The notes: generated from the sequence alone by a model not told the origin. A DNA stretch of 64,000 nt from DASQZT01 sp035638575 (GCA_035638575.1 DASQZT010000132.1:141409-205408); one strand, 5' to 3'; counted from the stretch's first letter, positions 47,428 to 56,875 are shown. Translations and numbers: made by a program.

Positions 47428-50400
47428 TCACTGCACGGCGATCGTCACAATATTGGAAGGCCGCCCGGCGCCCGCCGCGAAGGTGATCTGGAGCGGCACA
47501 ACACTACCTGACATCGCGTCCGCGGGAATCTGCACATTGACCTGGTACAGACCCACGAATCCGGGCGCGAGGCCGGAGAACTGTACCGGCGCATTGCAGA
47601 AGGTAAGTAACCCGGAAGAACCGGGGCACCCTATGCGTACCGCGGGCTGCGCCACCGTGGACGATAGGACAGTGTCGATCGCGCCATCACTGGGCGGATT
47701 CTGTACCGGCCCGAGCCCCGCCATGTAGATCGAAATGTACTCGCCTTTGGCCGCGGGCCTTGACCCTGGGAACGCTCCCGTGGGCGCCGCAATCGTCGCC
47801 GTGCCCGCGACCAGCACCGCTCCTTGTCCCGACCCCGCCTGATTCGTCGTGAAAATCTGCGGAGCCGTCTGGATCGGAGTGGCGACCGTATTCGAGGTCG
47901 TCCCACCCGACACAACGGCGACGCTGGCCACAGTACCCGCGGTCTCCCACGGTACGACGAAGTCAATCTGATTGGCGGAAACATAATATAGGGGCGCCGC
48001 GGTTCCGTTGACCAGCACCTTCACTCCGCCGAGCATGGTTGGAAACGGAAGCGGGGCCACCACCGGAGCCGTCGCCAACTGCGAACCATACAAAGCCACG
48101 AACATACCCGGCGACAATCCCACCGTGAAAGAATTCGTCGCGGAATCCGAGGTCACCGAGACCGGACCGGCCGCATTCTGGACGCCATCGGGGTAAATCG
48201 TCGGACCGTTCGAGGTGAGTATGGGATCCGCGAGCCCTCCACCGCTGCCAGGCGTGTTGACGGACACGTTGCAGACCGTGGAAGGGGTAATCGAGCTTGT
48301 GGGAACCGCCGCCGTCAATTGTGTGCTGCTCGAGAACGAGGTGGCAAGCGGGTTCCCATTCAGCCAGATCGCCGAGTTCGCCGTAAAATTGCTTCCGTTC
48401 ACCGTCAGCTTAAATCCGGAGCTCGCCGCGGTGAGCGAAGCGCTACTCAGCCGTGGAGCCGTGGTGGGAACAGCCAGGTCCCAAATGCCGCGCCCGGTAG
48501 TGCCCGCGCGCAGGATTCTGGCCCCTCGATGCAGGTTCAGGCTGGTAATGTTCACCAGCGGAAATCCGGATGCCAAAGGGTACCAGGAAGCGCCTCCGTC
48601 CGAACTCCTGAAGACGGAAGAAGCCGTGCCGAGGTACATCGTGTTGGGCAGATCGGGGTCGACCACCAGGGCCCGCGGAATGTCTACCACATTTGGGCCG
48701 AAATTCCTGGCCTGCAAGCTCATGCCCCCATCGCTGCTCGTCAACAATGGTGCCGCCGACGTGCCATTGCCCTGCAGCGCATACAACTGATTCGGGTTGG
48801 CCGGATCAATGGCGATCCCCTCGAAATTGGTCGATGACGAGACGGTTACCAGCGGAAGCCCGGCGCGCCACGCCGCCGCGCCCGATTGGGCGTTCTTCGT
48901 GATCCAAGGCACCGCTCCTCCCGCCAGCACCGCCACCACCGTATTCGAATCCGACGGCGCCACGGCGAGACCATCCACGGTGTTGTTGTCCGGGGGGCCG
49001 AACTTCGGCCAGGTGTTCCCGCCGTCCAAAGATTGAAAGAGAGCGGGTCCCTGGAACGCATACAACGTGGTGGGTGTCGTGAAGTCCATCACTAAATTCC
49101 CGAATGTGATCGGCGAAGTGGGCAGCAGCGCAAAGGTGCCGGCCGCTCCTCCCGCTGTGGATCTATAAATGCCACCGACGTTGCTCACGGCATAGACGAT
49201 GTTGGTGTTTACCGGATTGATTACGGTTCCATATCCGTCGCCCAAGATCCCTGCCTCCGCCCACGCCAAATTGCCGCTGTACATGATGGTTCCGTTGTCC
49301 TGGAGACCGCCGAAGCTGCGGTTCGGATTGGTCGGGTCCATCCCCAATGGCGCGTAAAATTCCGCTGTTCCAAACGTCTGGTTCAGGCCCTTCCAGGTTA
49401 CCGAGGCGCTGCGAAAACTGGTCGAGGTCCACACCCCGCCATCGTTCGACTCGAACACCGTGTTGCCATCCGGTGTGAAAACCATCGCATGATTGTCGGA
49501 GTGCAGACGTGTGTTGGTCCCGCTTCCGTCCGCGTACGCCCACGTGACCCCTCCGTCGGTCGAGCGCTCCAAAAGAATCGCCCCCGCGAATACGGTATTG
49601 GGATTCGTGGGATCCACGGCGGTCACTCCGGGGGTGCGCGGCTTTTCCTCAGCAGCCAGGAATGAGGTGAGCGCATTCCAGGTGAGGCCGCCATCGGCAG
49701 TCTTGAACATGCTGATCACGTCGGGATCCGCGGAGGAATCGACCTGTAAGTAGATCGTCTTGGGACTCGAAGGGGCCGACGCAAATCCCACCACATTGGG
49801 GGCATACTGCGCCGATTGAGGAAGAGCCGTGGAACCGGAGCCGGGCGCGCTGGTCCAGGTTGTTCCCGTATCGGTGGAAATCTCGAACAGTACCGAGGAG
49901 GACGCGAAGCCGGCGGCGTAAGTGTAATTCGGGCTGGAGGCGTTAAACTCCAGCTTGTCGATCTCGCCCGCGATCGTCGCCTGCCTGCTCCAGGCAGCGC
50001 CGGCGTTGGTGGTCTTATAGATCACGGAAGTCGATGGTGACGCAGAGCAGTACTCCGAAACCAGCCACGTGGCGCTAACACTCGGATGAATCGCGAAGGC
50101 CTCGCCGGAGCACTTCAGGCTCGCATCGGTCACCACGGGCGGCAATTCCGTCCATGTCGAGCCGCCATCCGCCGACTTGTAGATCGAACCGGCATCCAGC
50201 ACGTACACCGTGTTCAGCGCCACGGGGTCGACGGCGATCCACTGAACATCCACCAGCGGGCCAGTATCCGACAGCGGCAGCCATGTAGTGCCCGAATTCG
50301 TGGTCTTCCAAAGCTTCCCCACATAGGTGCCGGCGTAAATCGTACCCGGATTGTGAAGATCCATGGCGAGGTTGAGCACGGAGCCGGCGTCGGGGTTCGT

Positions 50401-50721
50401 GCTCGTGCCGATCGGCTGCGGGCCGATGGACGTCCATTGCTGTGGATTGAGCGTGGTGCTCGAAGCTGCCGGCGAGGCCGTTCCCAGCAGCGTCTGAACT
50501 TCGTGCAGCCGCACGGCGGAAAGCCTGCGCGCCTTAACCCAAGCCTGGCGTGCATCCCGATCCAACGGTGCGTCCCAGGGCGCGTGGACGTCGCTGTCGG
50601 CTTCAACCCTGCGCGAGGGCACCGTCGCAGGCGCGGTCCTCACAGCGAGGGTGCGATGTGCGCAGGAGCCACAAAGGAGTCCCGCGAAGAGGACGACAAA
50701 ACCAGCGCGCATCCTTTTCAT
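47428..50721 (-). CDS. Large secreted BNR/Vps10-like repeat protein with TIGR03437 C-terminal domain
   Basis: The 1097-residue protein has a signal sequence with lipobox-like LLCGSC. A long set of BNR/sortilin-type propeller repeats with DxGxTW boxes follows (SADGGSTWTEL, TTNAGAAWS, STDTGTTWTS, SSDGGASWYPL). Next come an IPT/TIG-like beta domain (APRLSSASLTAASSGFKLTV onward) and the Solibacter-type C-terminal domain of about 250 residues (SPGMFVALYGSQLATAPV, VNVQIPADAMSG). This architecture is typical of acidobacterial surface proteins, perhaps glycan-binding or sialidase-like. No catalytic site is visible. Its end is the CAG before 47428; nothing else is transcribed on this strand nearby. 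Confidence 0.88.
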   Translation of the reverse strand: MKRMRAGFVVLFAGLLCGSCAHRTLAVRTAPATVPSRRVEADSDVHAPWDAPLDRDARQAWVKARRLSAVRLHEVQTLLGTASPAASSTTLNPQQWTSIGPQPIGTSTNPDAGSVLNLAMDLHNPGTIYAGTYVGKLWKTTNSGTTWLPLSDTGPLVDVQWIAVDPVALNTVYVLDAGSIYKSADGGSTWTELPPVVTDASLKCSGEAFAIHPSVSATWLVSEYCSASPSTSVIYKTTNAGAAWSRQATIAGEIDKLEFNASSPNYTYAAGFASSSVLFEISTDTGTTWTSAPGSGSTALPQSAQYAPNVVGFASAPSSPKTIYLQVDSSADPDVISMFKTADGGLTWNALTSFLAAEEKPRTPGVTAVDPTNPNTVFAGAILLERSTDGGVTWAYADGSGTNTRLHSDNHAMVFTPDGNTVFESNDGGVWTSTSFRSASVTWKGLNQTFGTAEFYAPLGMDPTNPNRSFGGLQDNGTIMYSGNLAWAEAGILGDGYGTVINPVNTNIVYAVSNVGGIYRSTAGGAAGTFALLPTSPITFGNLVMDFTTPTTLYAFQGPALFQSLDGGNTWPKFGPPDNNTVDGLAVAPSDSNTVVAVLAGGAVPWITKNAQSGAAAWRAGLPLVTVSSSTNFEGIAIDPANPNQLYALQGNGTSAAPLLTSSDGGMSLQARNFGPNVVDIPRALVVDPDLPNTMYLGTASSVFRSSDGGASWYPLASGFPLVNITSLNLHRGARILRAGTTGRGIWDLAVPTTAPRLSSASLTAASSGFKLTVNGSNFTANSAIWLNGNPLATSFSSSTQLTAAVPTSSITPSTVCNVSVNTPGSGGGLADPILTSNGPTIYPDGVQNAAGPVSVTSDSATNSFTVGLSPGMFVALYGSQLATAPVVAPLPFPTMLGGVKVLVNGTAAPLYYVSANQIDFVVPWETAGTVASVAVVSGGTTSNTVATPIQTAPQIFTTNQAGSGQGAVLVAGTATIAAPTGAFPGSRPAAKGEYISIYMAGLGPVQNPPSDGAIDTVLSSTVAQPAVRIGCPGSSGLLTFCNAPVQFSGLAPGFVGLYQVNVQIPADAMSGSVVPLQITFAAGAGRPSNIVTIAVQ

Positions 50722-51181
50722 TCATCCCCCTAAACTAATTGCCACCAGTATAGACGAGTCGCCCTTGTTAAGGATCAATATTGGTAGCCAGGCAACAGGG
50801 GGCTGGAAGGACGGTCCCATTGAGTGATGCTCGCTGGCGGTTAGTCCTGGATGACACGGCGCATCCGGAAGTTGGGGGCTCCCAGACTCGATTCTCCCGC
50901 TCGCCGTAGTGTTCCCCCCTGCCCCGGTAGGTCCACTCTCCGAGATGGCGGTTTCACGGCCGCGATCTCATCGCCACCAGAGGCTTTTGTGGCCTTCTCT
51001 AATCTGGATCGCTCATATAGACGGGTGCCTGCGGACCGCGCCGATCATTCTGAAAGCACCGGGCGTTGACAGGTTCGACCACAGGGCCAGTTGGCATGCA
51101 AAGTTCGAACGTGTCCAGACTGGGGAGCAAACACTGTCCACGCTCACTCCGCTGTCGCCCCAGAGACGAATTCACGAAAGT
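50722..51181. other. Intergenic stretch with no gene seen
   Basis: About 460 bp, between the large secreted protein and the 177-residue ORF, in which I see no supported gene, RNA or obvious repeat. The larger open frames are GC-rich shadows without family resemblance or ribosome binding sites. Confidence 0.5.
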
Positions 51182-51715
51182 TTATTGGGTCCTGCGAGTA
51201 ACGCCGTTGCGCACTTCGAGCGCAATATCCGTGCCCAGATGGCAGAATTTGTAGGTGGCGCCTTCCATCCGGGCGGGCGGCCGGCCTGCGATTCGCACGC
51301 CGTCCAGCCCGGTGGAGTGGAAGAACGAGCATCCGTTTTCGTAGTTCGGGAAGTTCGTCTGGTTGCTGCGCTTGCCGAAATCCACCATGTCGCCGAGTTG
51401 CGATACCGGCCGCATATTGCAGGGCGTTGCGTATATAGCGTCCCGCGACACTTTGTCGTCCCGGCATAGCCCCGCATAATGCTCGTCCAAGTTGCGCGGG
51501 ATGCGCCGCGAGCGTTGCGAACCCGCTGCGCCCTGAATCACCGCCATCAGGTTGTGGCCGGTGTAGAAGTAGTGCCGCCGGTCGCCGCGCACGTCGATCC
51601 AATCGCTGTACAAGGATTCCGCTTCGTTCCAGAAGACGCGATTGAGCACCCGCGTTGCTACCAAGAGCGGCGTGGCTACCGGGGTTGCTACCAATCCGGC
51701 TCCCAAGAGTCTCAA
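51182..51715 (-). CDS. Hypothetical protein, 177 aa
   Basis: The frame reads MRLLGAGLVATPVATPLLVA at its N-terminus, where the DNA repeats a GTTGCTACC-like unit. It then contains WIDVRGDRRHYFYTGHNLM and NGCSFFHSTGLDGVRIAG. I do not recognise the family. The body (from about residue 28) looks like real protein; the first 25 residues are low complexity, so the true start may be later. It lies just left of the tRNA-Thr fragment and may be the truncated end of a chromosomal gene adjacent to the island. Confidence 0.4.
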   Translation of the reverse strand: MRLLGAGLVATPVATPLLVATRVLNRVFWNEAESLYSDWIDVRGDRRHYFYTGHNLMAVIQGAAGSQRSRRIPRNLDEHYAGLCRDDKVSRDAIYATPCNMRPVSQLGDMVDFGKRSNQTNFPNYENGCSFFHSTGLDGVRIAGRPPARMEGATYKFCHLGTDIALEVRNGVTRRTQ

Positions 51716-51739
51716 CTAGGCTGTAAGTGATTGATTTGA

Positions 51740-51784
51740 TGGAGCCACCCTCCGGGCTTGAACCGGAGACCTGCTGATTACGAA
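51740..51784 (-). other. 3' fragment of tRNA-Thr(CGT), predicted distal att site of an integrative island
   Basis: Read on the minus strand, the segment is the anticodon loop TTCGTAA (51784-51778), the 3' anticodon strand TCAGC, variable loop AGGTC and T arm TCCGG-TTCAAGC-CCGGA. The 3' acceptor strand GGGTGGC, discriminator T and CCA (51742-51740) follow. The 5' half (acceptor, D arm) is absent. Integrases that use tRNA 3' ends leave exactly such a copy at the far end of the island. The CCA points left, so the island should extend right from here, with the intact tRNA beyond the window. Confidence 0.75.
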
Positions 51785-51951
51785 ACCATACGTGTAAAGT
51801 CCCATGTGTAAAATATCTTCTCGTTATCAACCTATTTTCAGTGGATTTGGAAGCAGGCCGAAATTTCTGACAATTGCGGAAAACACATGAGACTTGGAGC
51901 GCGTGCTGACAAAGCTGCTGACAAAAAGCGATCACCGGCAAGCTCAAGCGA

Positions 51952-52260
51952 ATGGTGGAAGCCGGCCCCACGCCAGTCGCCGTACGGGGTGGATGTCAAC
52001 CGGGTCGAGCGCCTTCAGAGGCATTATCAATGTCCGACGACTGGGAACGGATGTACGGCCATCCGGTTTACTTCGCGGAAACCTTCATCGATCCCGGACG
52101 TTTTCGCGGCGCCTGTTACCGCGCGGCAAACTGGCAACTCCTCGGGTTGACCACCGGGCGCGGCAAGAACGACCAGACGAACAGGCCGAACCGCCCGATC
52201 AAAGAAGTCCTCGGCTTGCCCTTGACGCGGCGTTTCCGCGAGTACCTCAGCCAACCATGA
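51952..52260 (+). pseudogene. DUF4338 (DruA-like) protein, C-terminal remnant
   Basis: The frame reads LSMSDDWERMYGHPVYFAET, then FRGACYRAANWQLLGLTTGR and PNRPIKEVLGLPLTRRFREY. These are the conserved end of DUF4338/DruA-like proteins often found with IS66 elements. The N-terminal two thirds are absent and the preceding sequence lacks the family pattern. The stop at 52258-52260 overlaps the ATG of the IS66 remnant. Confidence 0.75.
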
Positions 52261-52926
52261 GACAGCGGATCGAGGTGAACCTGGAGGAACTGGATCAGAT
52301 CATCGATCGCAGCACGCGTGCGCCGCCGAGCGAATCGGAAGGCCGGAAGCTCAAAACCGCGCTGCATGCCATGGCAGAGAGACTGGTGCGGAAACGGAGC
52401 ACGGAGAAAACCCCGTGCCGTTCTGCCGCCGGATGGAGCGCCGGCAGGCAAGCCGGAGGCCGGCGCATCGGCTCCGGTTGGGCATGGGCGCAATGGCGCC
52501 GCGGCGTTTACCGGCGCCAATCGGGTTGCCGTCGCACACGCCAAGCTCCATTCCGGCGACCAGTGCCCGGAGTGTCACCAGGGAAAAATCTACCGCCAGA
52601 AAGAGCCGGCAACGTTGGTACGATTCGTGGGCCACGCACCGCTGGAGGCCACCGTGTTCGAGATGGAGCGACTACGCTGCAACGCGTGCGGGGAGGTCTT
52701 CACCGCTGAGGAGCCGGAAACCGCGGGCGCCGACAAGTACGATGAGACGGCCGTAGCGATGATCGCGCTGTTAAAGTACGGAACCGGAGTGCCATTCAAG
52801 CGGTTGGAAAGGCTGCAGGAACATTTGGGCATGCCGCTGCCGGCGACGACGCAGGGGGATCTGATGGCTGCGGCCGCGAAACTGCTTTGGGCGGCGCTGG
52901 AGGAGCTGATCCGACAGGCGGCATAG
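52257..52926 (+). pseudogene. IS66-family transposase remnant
   Basis: The ATG at 52257 opens MRQRIEVNLEELDQIIDRS, an IS66 helical start. After a +1 frame change near 52430-52500 the reading gives CPECHQGKIYRQK (zinc-finger-like), LRCNACGEVFTAEEP, YDETAVAMIALLKYGTGVPF and LEELIRQAA. The catalytic DDE core that should follow is missing, since the frame stops at 52926. At least one frameshift and a large 3' deletion make it inactive. No inverted-repeat ends were found. Confidence 0.85.
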
Positions 52927-53012
52927 GGCAGTGTGATGCAGGTCGAGCCATGGCCGGCCTGCTCGCGATATTCGCTGAATGCGAACGCGAAATACTGCGG
53001 GAAGGACGGGTA

Positions 53013-53819
53013 TCACTGCGTCCAGCGCTCGTCCTTTAAGCCGAGTAGAATATCATGGACCGTGAAATTTGCGAGGATTGCCTCACGCAACGAACGTGCG
53101 ACCGTCTCAATAGTCGAGAGTTGGTCGCGGGGTTTTTGATCGCGCAAATAGGTCCTCAGCCGTTCAATCTGTGAGCCGTCCGGACTTGCAGATAGTTTGA
53201 TCGCCAATACGGATACTTCGTGCATGAGCTGCTCGCGTCGGGCCATTGCACGGAAGTCATGGAGGGAAGTCCGTTCTATTTCCGCCATTGCAGACCTGAG
53301 GTGTGCTTCAGTTGTCTGAGGCAGAGTGGCTTCTTCGTCGGCCTGGTGGCCAACCATAAAAGCCAGCTCGTCAATGATGTCACCTTTTGCAAAAACGAGA
53401 AGGCTGAGTTGTCGAAGCGCCTCTGGAGAGATCACCTCAAGACTCCACGCTAGGCGTTTGATTGAATCTCTGAGCCTCCAGAGCTCGTCGGCCTGCAGAC
53501 GGAGTGTACTGCTCAACCTCTGTACAGCACCCTTGAAGTAACGAAGTCTATTTTCTTTAGAGTTAATATAGGAAATTGGAGTTCCAATTACTTCACATTC
53601 AGGCGTGTCAGCTACCAGTTCGTCATATTGTGCGATGACATGCTCAAGGCATGAGACAATGTCTTCACCCCGGATGATTATTCGATTGACTGAGGCGTAG
53701 AGAACATACAACTCGATGCCAATCGCCCTCAGCGTTTTTTCACGGCGTTTCTTTTGGATCTCAGACGGTGATAGGGAGTCTTTCAATAGCCCAACTATGA
53801 GCTTTAGGATTTCAAACAT
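53013..53819 (-). CDS. Hypothetical all-helical protein, 268 aa
   Basis: The protein starts MFEILKLIVGLLKDSLSPSE, a possible membrane-associated amphipathic helix. It then has several long helices with words such as LRAIGIELYVLYASVNRIII, LRLQADELWRLRDSIKRLAW and EIERTSLHDFRAMARREQL. No catalytic motif or family is recognised. Its ATG overlaps the stop of the small gene upstream (ATGTTTGA), so the two are co-translated. AT content is above that of the host chromosome. An alternative upstream start in the same frame (53873) would conflict with the small gene and is not used. Confidence 0.72.
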   Translation of the reverse strand: MFEILKLIVGLLKDSLSPSEIQKKRREKTLRAIGIELYVLYASVNRIIIRGEDIVSCLEHVIAQYDELVADTPECEVIGTPISYINSKENRLRYFKGAVQRLSSTLRLQADELWRLRDSIKRLAWSLEVISPEALRQLSLLVFAKGDIIDELAFMVGHQADEEATLPQTTEAHLRSAMAEIERTSLHDFRAMARREQLMHEVSVLAIKLSASPDGSQIERLRTYLRDQKPRDQLSTIETVARSLREAILANFTVHDILLGLKDERWTQ

Positions 53820-53988
53820 CGCGGGCATCTCCGTATTCCGGCAAGGATTCGCTGGGAGCCTGGGCGTCGTCACAAAACCGATGCAAAATAACGGCCATCA
53901 ATAGCGCGCGCTGCGACTCCGGAAGTGAGATCATCGCAATCAACGATTTCCTCAGTATACTTCCATATTCTAGAACGGCGGCGTCCAT
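53812..53988 (-). CDS. Small hypothetical protein, 58 aa, first gene of a two-gene unit
   Basis: The ATG at 53986-53988 opens MDAAVLEYGSILRKSLIAMI, followed by ALLMAVILHRFCDDAQAPSE and an end DARDV at a TGA that overlaps the next start. It is helical with two Asp residues (FCDD) near the middle. The overlap with the following gene by 8 bp and the shared composition argue for a real coding gene. It may be the small partner of a two-gene module such as a toxin-antitoxin or membrane-effector pair; no direct evidence. Confidence 0.6.
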   Translation of the reverse strand: MDAAVLEYGSILRKSLIAMISLPESQRALLMAVILHRFCDDAQAPSESLPEYGDARDV

Positions 53989-54499
53989 AGTATTGGTTCT
54001 CTCGTGATTGCTCGGCCTTTCAGCCTCGAGACCGGCTTGCCTACGCTCGAAGATGCCTAGGCCGTTGGCGGATTCTCAGTCCCACACAATCGGCAAGGAG
54101 CGGCGCGCCCTGGCCTGCCTCGCAGGTTGACGGGTTAACTCGAGCCAACTTGCCGGCTGCGGCGCGTGCGACCGGACCTGGAGGACGCGTTCCCGTGAGC
54201 AAGTCACGCACTCTTGCCGGAAGGACACGCCGCGTTGGGAAAAACCGGATTCAACCCGCGACCTCCGATGTGACGGGCGCAAGCGCTAGTCCTTTGTTTT
54301 CAGCGAAGTACCTGTTCCTTCAAATGGGTTGCTGGCGACTCTGGGCGACACGGCCCGACCGGAAATGACCCGTTTTCGCAGCCTCTACTGACACAGCTAC
54401 TGACGCAGGTGGGAGGAGCGGTAACCAAAATGCTTCCTCGGTCACAGACATTGGGGTTCGCCGGGGAAGGTTCCGGAGCGGATCGAGGGCACAAAGACG
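53989..54499. other. Intergenic stretch with tRNA-Asp-like fragment and repeat
   Basis: About 510 bp without a supported gene. It holds a degenerate tRNA-Asp-like fragment (54244-54287, minus strand) and, at 54388-54407, CTGACACAGCTACTGACGCA. The latter matches 16 of 20 bases of CTGACAAAGCTGCTGACAAA at 51906-51925 in the same orientation. Each copy lies about 100-120 bp to the right of a tRNA-like 3' fragment, which suggests two similar attachment-region relics. Confidence 0.5.
54244..54287 (-). other. Degenerate tRNA-Asp-like 3' fragment, possible second att relic
   Basis: The minus strand reads AGCGCT, then CGTCAC (anticodon-loop-like), AGGTCGCGGGTT and GAATCC. It resembles tRNA-Asp(GTC) from the D-stem end to the T loop, with lost pairing in the anticodon and T stems and no CCA. 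It is too degenerate to be functional. Its orientation is the same as the tRNA-Thr fragment at 51740. Confidence 0.4.
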
Positions 54500-56836
54500 T
54501 CATCCTCCACCGTTTTGCTCAACCTCCTCGATAAGCCTCAGGACCGAGGTGTCGGGCTCGGTCCGATCTGCCTTGTCGCCCTCAAAGTGGTAGGAGATCC
54601 AGCAAACATTCTTCTTGTCGAGTCGGGTGAAGAAGTAGCAGGCGATCTGCTCCGACTCTGGAACCGACATCATGCGGAAGAAGTGCAACGTTTGGAGCGG
54701 CTGCCGGGTCGTTGTGTCGAAGAAATACAGTTCAGTGGAATCCATGAGCACGGATGTCGCAATCTCAACCTGCTTGAAAATCTGATGACTGCCCATGAGC
54801 TTTTCGGCCTCATAGTAGTGCATCCCAGCGGTGTACGCCTTTGGCCGTGATCGAATCAACCACCAATCCTCGAACGCCCCTCCGAGGATGCCACGGAGAC
54901 GGGTGAGCTCTTCTTGGAGGAGCGTAAGCCTATGGTCCTGCTCTTTCTCTGCAACGATGCCGCCATGTCCCTTCCAGTTATTTCGGTAACGACTTGTCTT
55001 CTCAAGGATCGCGTAAAGGTTCTTGTCTGCAATCGCAGCAATTTTGTGTCGGTCACTCGCCCTGTAGAAGCCAAGGCAACGATTCTGCTCATCCTTATCT
55101 TCGCTCGAAAGCATTTGACGAGTAGTCTTCGCGAGACGCTGGCAGCGCACGACCCATTCGCCGAAGCTGCTTTTCGCGAGCGAGTGCGGATTGTCCTTTC
55201 CCGCTTCGAACCAATCTCCTTTGTGCTGTTGAAAATAGTTCTGATCGTCGTGCATGGCGCTCGTCATGAGCGTTCCGAGGAACTGGGCGGTGGCTTCGAA
55301 GAAATTCAAGAGGTGCCCAACCTTGCGTTCAGGGTTTATGCTGGCCGCATAGCGCTGAAGAATCGATGCGAGGGGGAACGGAAGGGTTTCAAGCCAGGCG
55401 TCAAATCCCTCCTTCTGGTTGAGCTTGCCAAGCACCTTTCGAACCCTTGCGGCATCAACAGGGCGGCCCCAAAGCTGAGCCTTTAGCTGTTCAAGCTGAA
55501 GGCGCAGCTCTTCCACCTGGCGAGTGACGTCAACGGCAGTTCTTTGAGCTTCCAAAGGAAGAAGGTAAACCGTTCCGCCCAGGAGAGTCTGTTTGCTGAT
55601 CTTCGGAATGAACCCAACACTCAGGAGACCATCTCGCGTTTTTCGGCCGAGGGGTGAATTGAAAAACTCGGCGAGGAATCCGGCGTAGGCCTTGTCTGGG
55701 CTGACGACCAGTTGAGCGTAATTGTGTGGCTTGATGCGCAGATCGGACAATGCCGACACCGCGGGGGAGGTCCCAATAAGCGGCAGGTAAACGCTGTTTG
55801 GCAGATCGGCGAACGCTTCCACCTCGGCTTTCCCGCGGTTGGCGAGATTGACCGCATCGACAATGTCCGCAACTGGGACAGGAGTCAGTCCGCTTCGTTC
55901 AGCGAGCCGCTGTTCCTCCTCCGCGGCGACCAGGGCGTGCCATCCTCTGTAGCCTTCGAGCGCGACAAGGCGGCCTAGTTCGGGGGCGGCACCCGGTTTT
56001 CGCTTCTTGAGATTGCCGAGCAGCGGCGTCGGATCTTGCTCCGAATTGAGCCGCCCGACAAAGATTTCCGCTACTCGTTTTCTAGACAGGAATACGAGGT
56101 TCGATTCAATCACCGTGAATGGCGCGAAGATGTTGGCGGGGAGCGTAAGGATTGTGTGGATGAAAAGACCGAGTTTAGGGAGCGCGTCTCGAACTGCGGC
56201 CGATTGCGCGGAAAAGAAGAAGCTGTTCGGCAGGACGAAAATCGCCTCGCCATGCTCACTGAGGTGTGTAGCGGATTTCAGCGCCAAGACATGGGTCTTG
56301 GAGTCTTTGACCTCGACAATGCCTCCCCCGGTTCCGAACTTCTCAGCTACCGTACCAAGGTTCCACGGCGGTGATGAGACGATCAGGTCAAATGTGCCCA
56401 GTTCGTCGAGTACTTCGCTCGGCGCTGACGGTGTCCACTCGACCACCGAGCGCTCATCCATCGATCGCGCCATCTCGACCTCCGGCGGAACTGGTGAGAT
56501 GCCCTGTGCTTTCCGTATGGCGTTCTTTTCAACAATCGGTAGAAGTAGCGATCCGATCCCAGCCCACGGGTCGAGGACACTTTGAGGCTTCTCATCGATA
56601 ATGTAATCGCAGATAAAGTCCGTGACGTACGGCGGAATAACCACGGCATTGGCGCCGCCATGCCGAACGGTGAAGGAACGGAGATCCTGCCACGTTACAG
56701 GAATCTTTTGCTCTCTCGCGGTTTGAACAAGCATATCGAGACTCAGCCGTTGCCTGCCGCCGCGCAACCGATCTACGAGCGCCCAAAGGGCTGACTGGTG
56801 TTCGGCTTCTTTTTTGGGGTGAGGTTTCTGAGGCAT
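54500..56836 (-). CDS. DNA adenine methyltransferase fused to TRD-like and HEPN-like domains, 778 aa
   Basis: Residues 85-175 have an N6-adenine methyltransferase: SAM motif I DPWAGIGSLL (89-98) and catalytic motif IV SSPPWN (154-159), a gamma-like order. A middle region (about 370-470) resembles a type I specificity/TRD half-unit (FFNSPLGRKTRDGLLSVGFI, LPLEAQRTAVDVTRQVEEL). The C-terminal 250 residues start with FFEATAQFLGTLMTS and contain RNNWKGH (618-624). That matches the R-x(4-6)-H signature of HEPN ribonucleases. A methylase that also carries a nuclease-like helical domain suggests a self-contained restriction or abortive module. It follows hsdR by 39 bp on the same strand, so it is likely in the same operon. 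Confidence 0.72.
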   Translation of the reverse strand: MPQKPHPKKEAEHQSALWALVDRLRGGRQRLSLDMLVQTAREQKIPVTWQDLRSFTVRHGGANAVVIPPYVTDFICDYIIDEKPQSVLDPWAGIGSLLLPIVEKNAIRKAQGISPVPPEVEMARSMDERSVVEWTPSAPSEVLDELGTFDLIVSSPPWNLGTVAEKFGTGGGIVEVKDSKTHVLALKSATHLSEHGEAIFVLPNSFFFSAQSAAVRDALPKLGLFIHTILTLPANIFAPFTVIESNLVFLSRKRVAEIFVGRLNSEQDPTPLLGNLKKRKPGAAPELGRLVALEGYRGWHALVAAEEEQRLAERSGLTPVPVADIVDAVNLANRGKAEVEAFADLPNSVYLPLIGTSPAVSALSDLRIKPHNYAQLVVSPDKAYAGFLAEFFNSPLGRKTRDGLLSVGFIPKISKQTLLGGTVYLLPLEAQRTAVDVTRQVEELRLQLEQLKAQLWGRPVDAARVRKVLGKLNQKEGFDAWLETLPFPLASILQRYAASINPERKVGHLLNFFEATAQFLGTLMTSAMHDDQNYFQQHKGDWFEAGKDNPHSLAKSSFGEWVVRCQRLAKTTRQMLSSEDKDEQNRCLGFYRASDRHKIAAIADKNLYAILEKTSRYRNNWKGHGGIVAEKEQDHRLTLLQEELTRLRGILGGAFEDWWLIRSRPKAYTAGMHYYEAEKLMGSHQIFKQVEIATSVLMDSTELYFFDTTTRQPLQTLHFFRMMSVPESEQIACYFFTRLDKKNVCWISYHFEGDKADRTEPDTSVLRLIEEVEQNGGG

Positions 56837-56875
56837 ATGGTCTAGACTTCTCCAGCAAAAGGTGGCACCAAATTA

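Noticed and set aside
47428..50721. Lipoprotein assignment of the large BNR-repeat protein
   Set aside because: LLCGSC is a poor lipobox; ordinary signal peptidase cleavage is equally likely, so only export is claimed.
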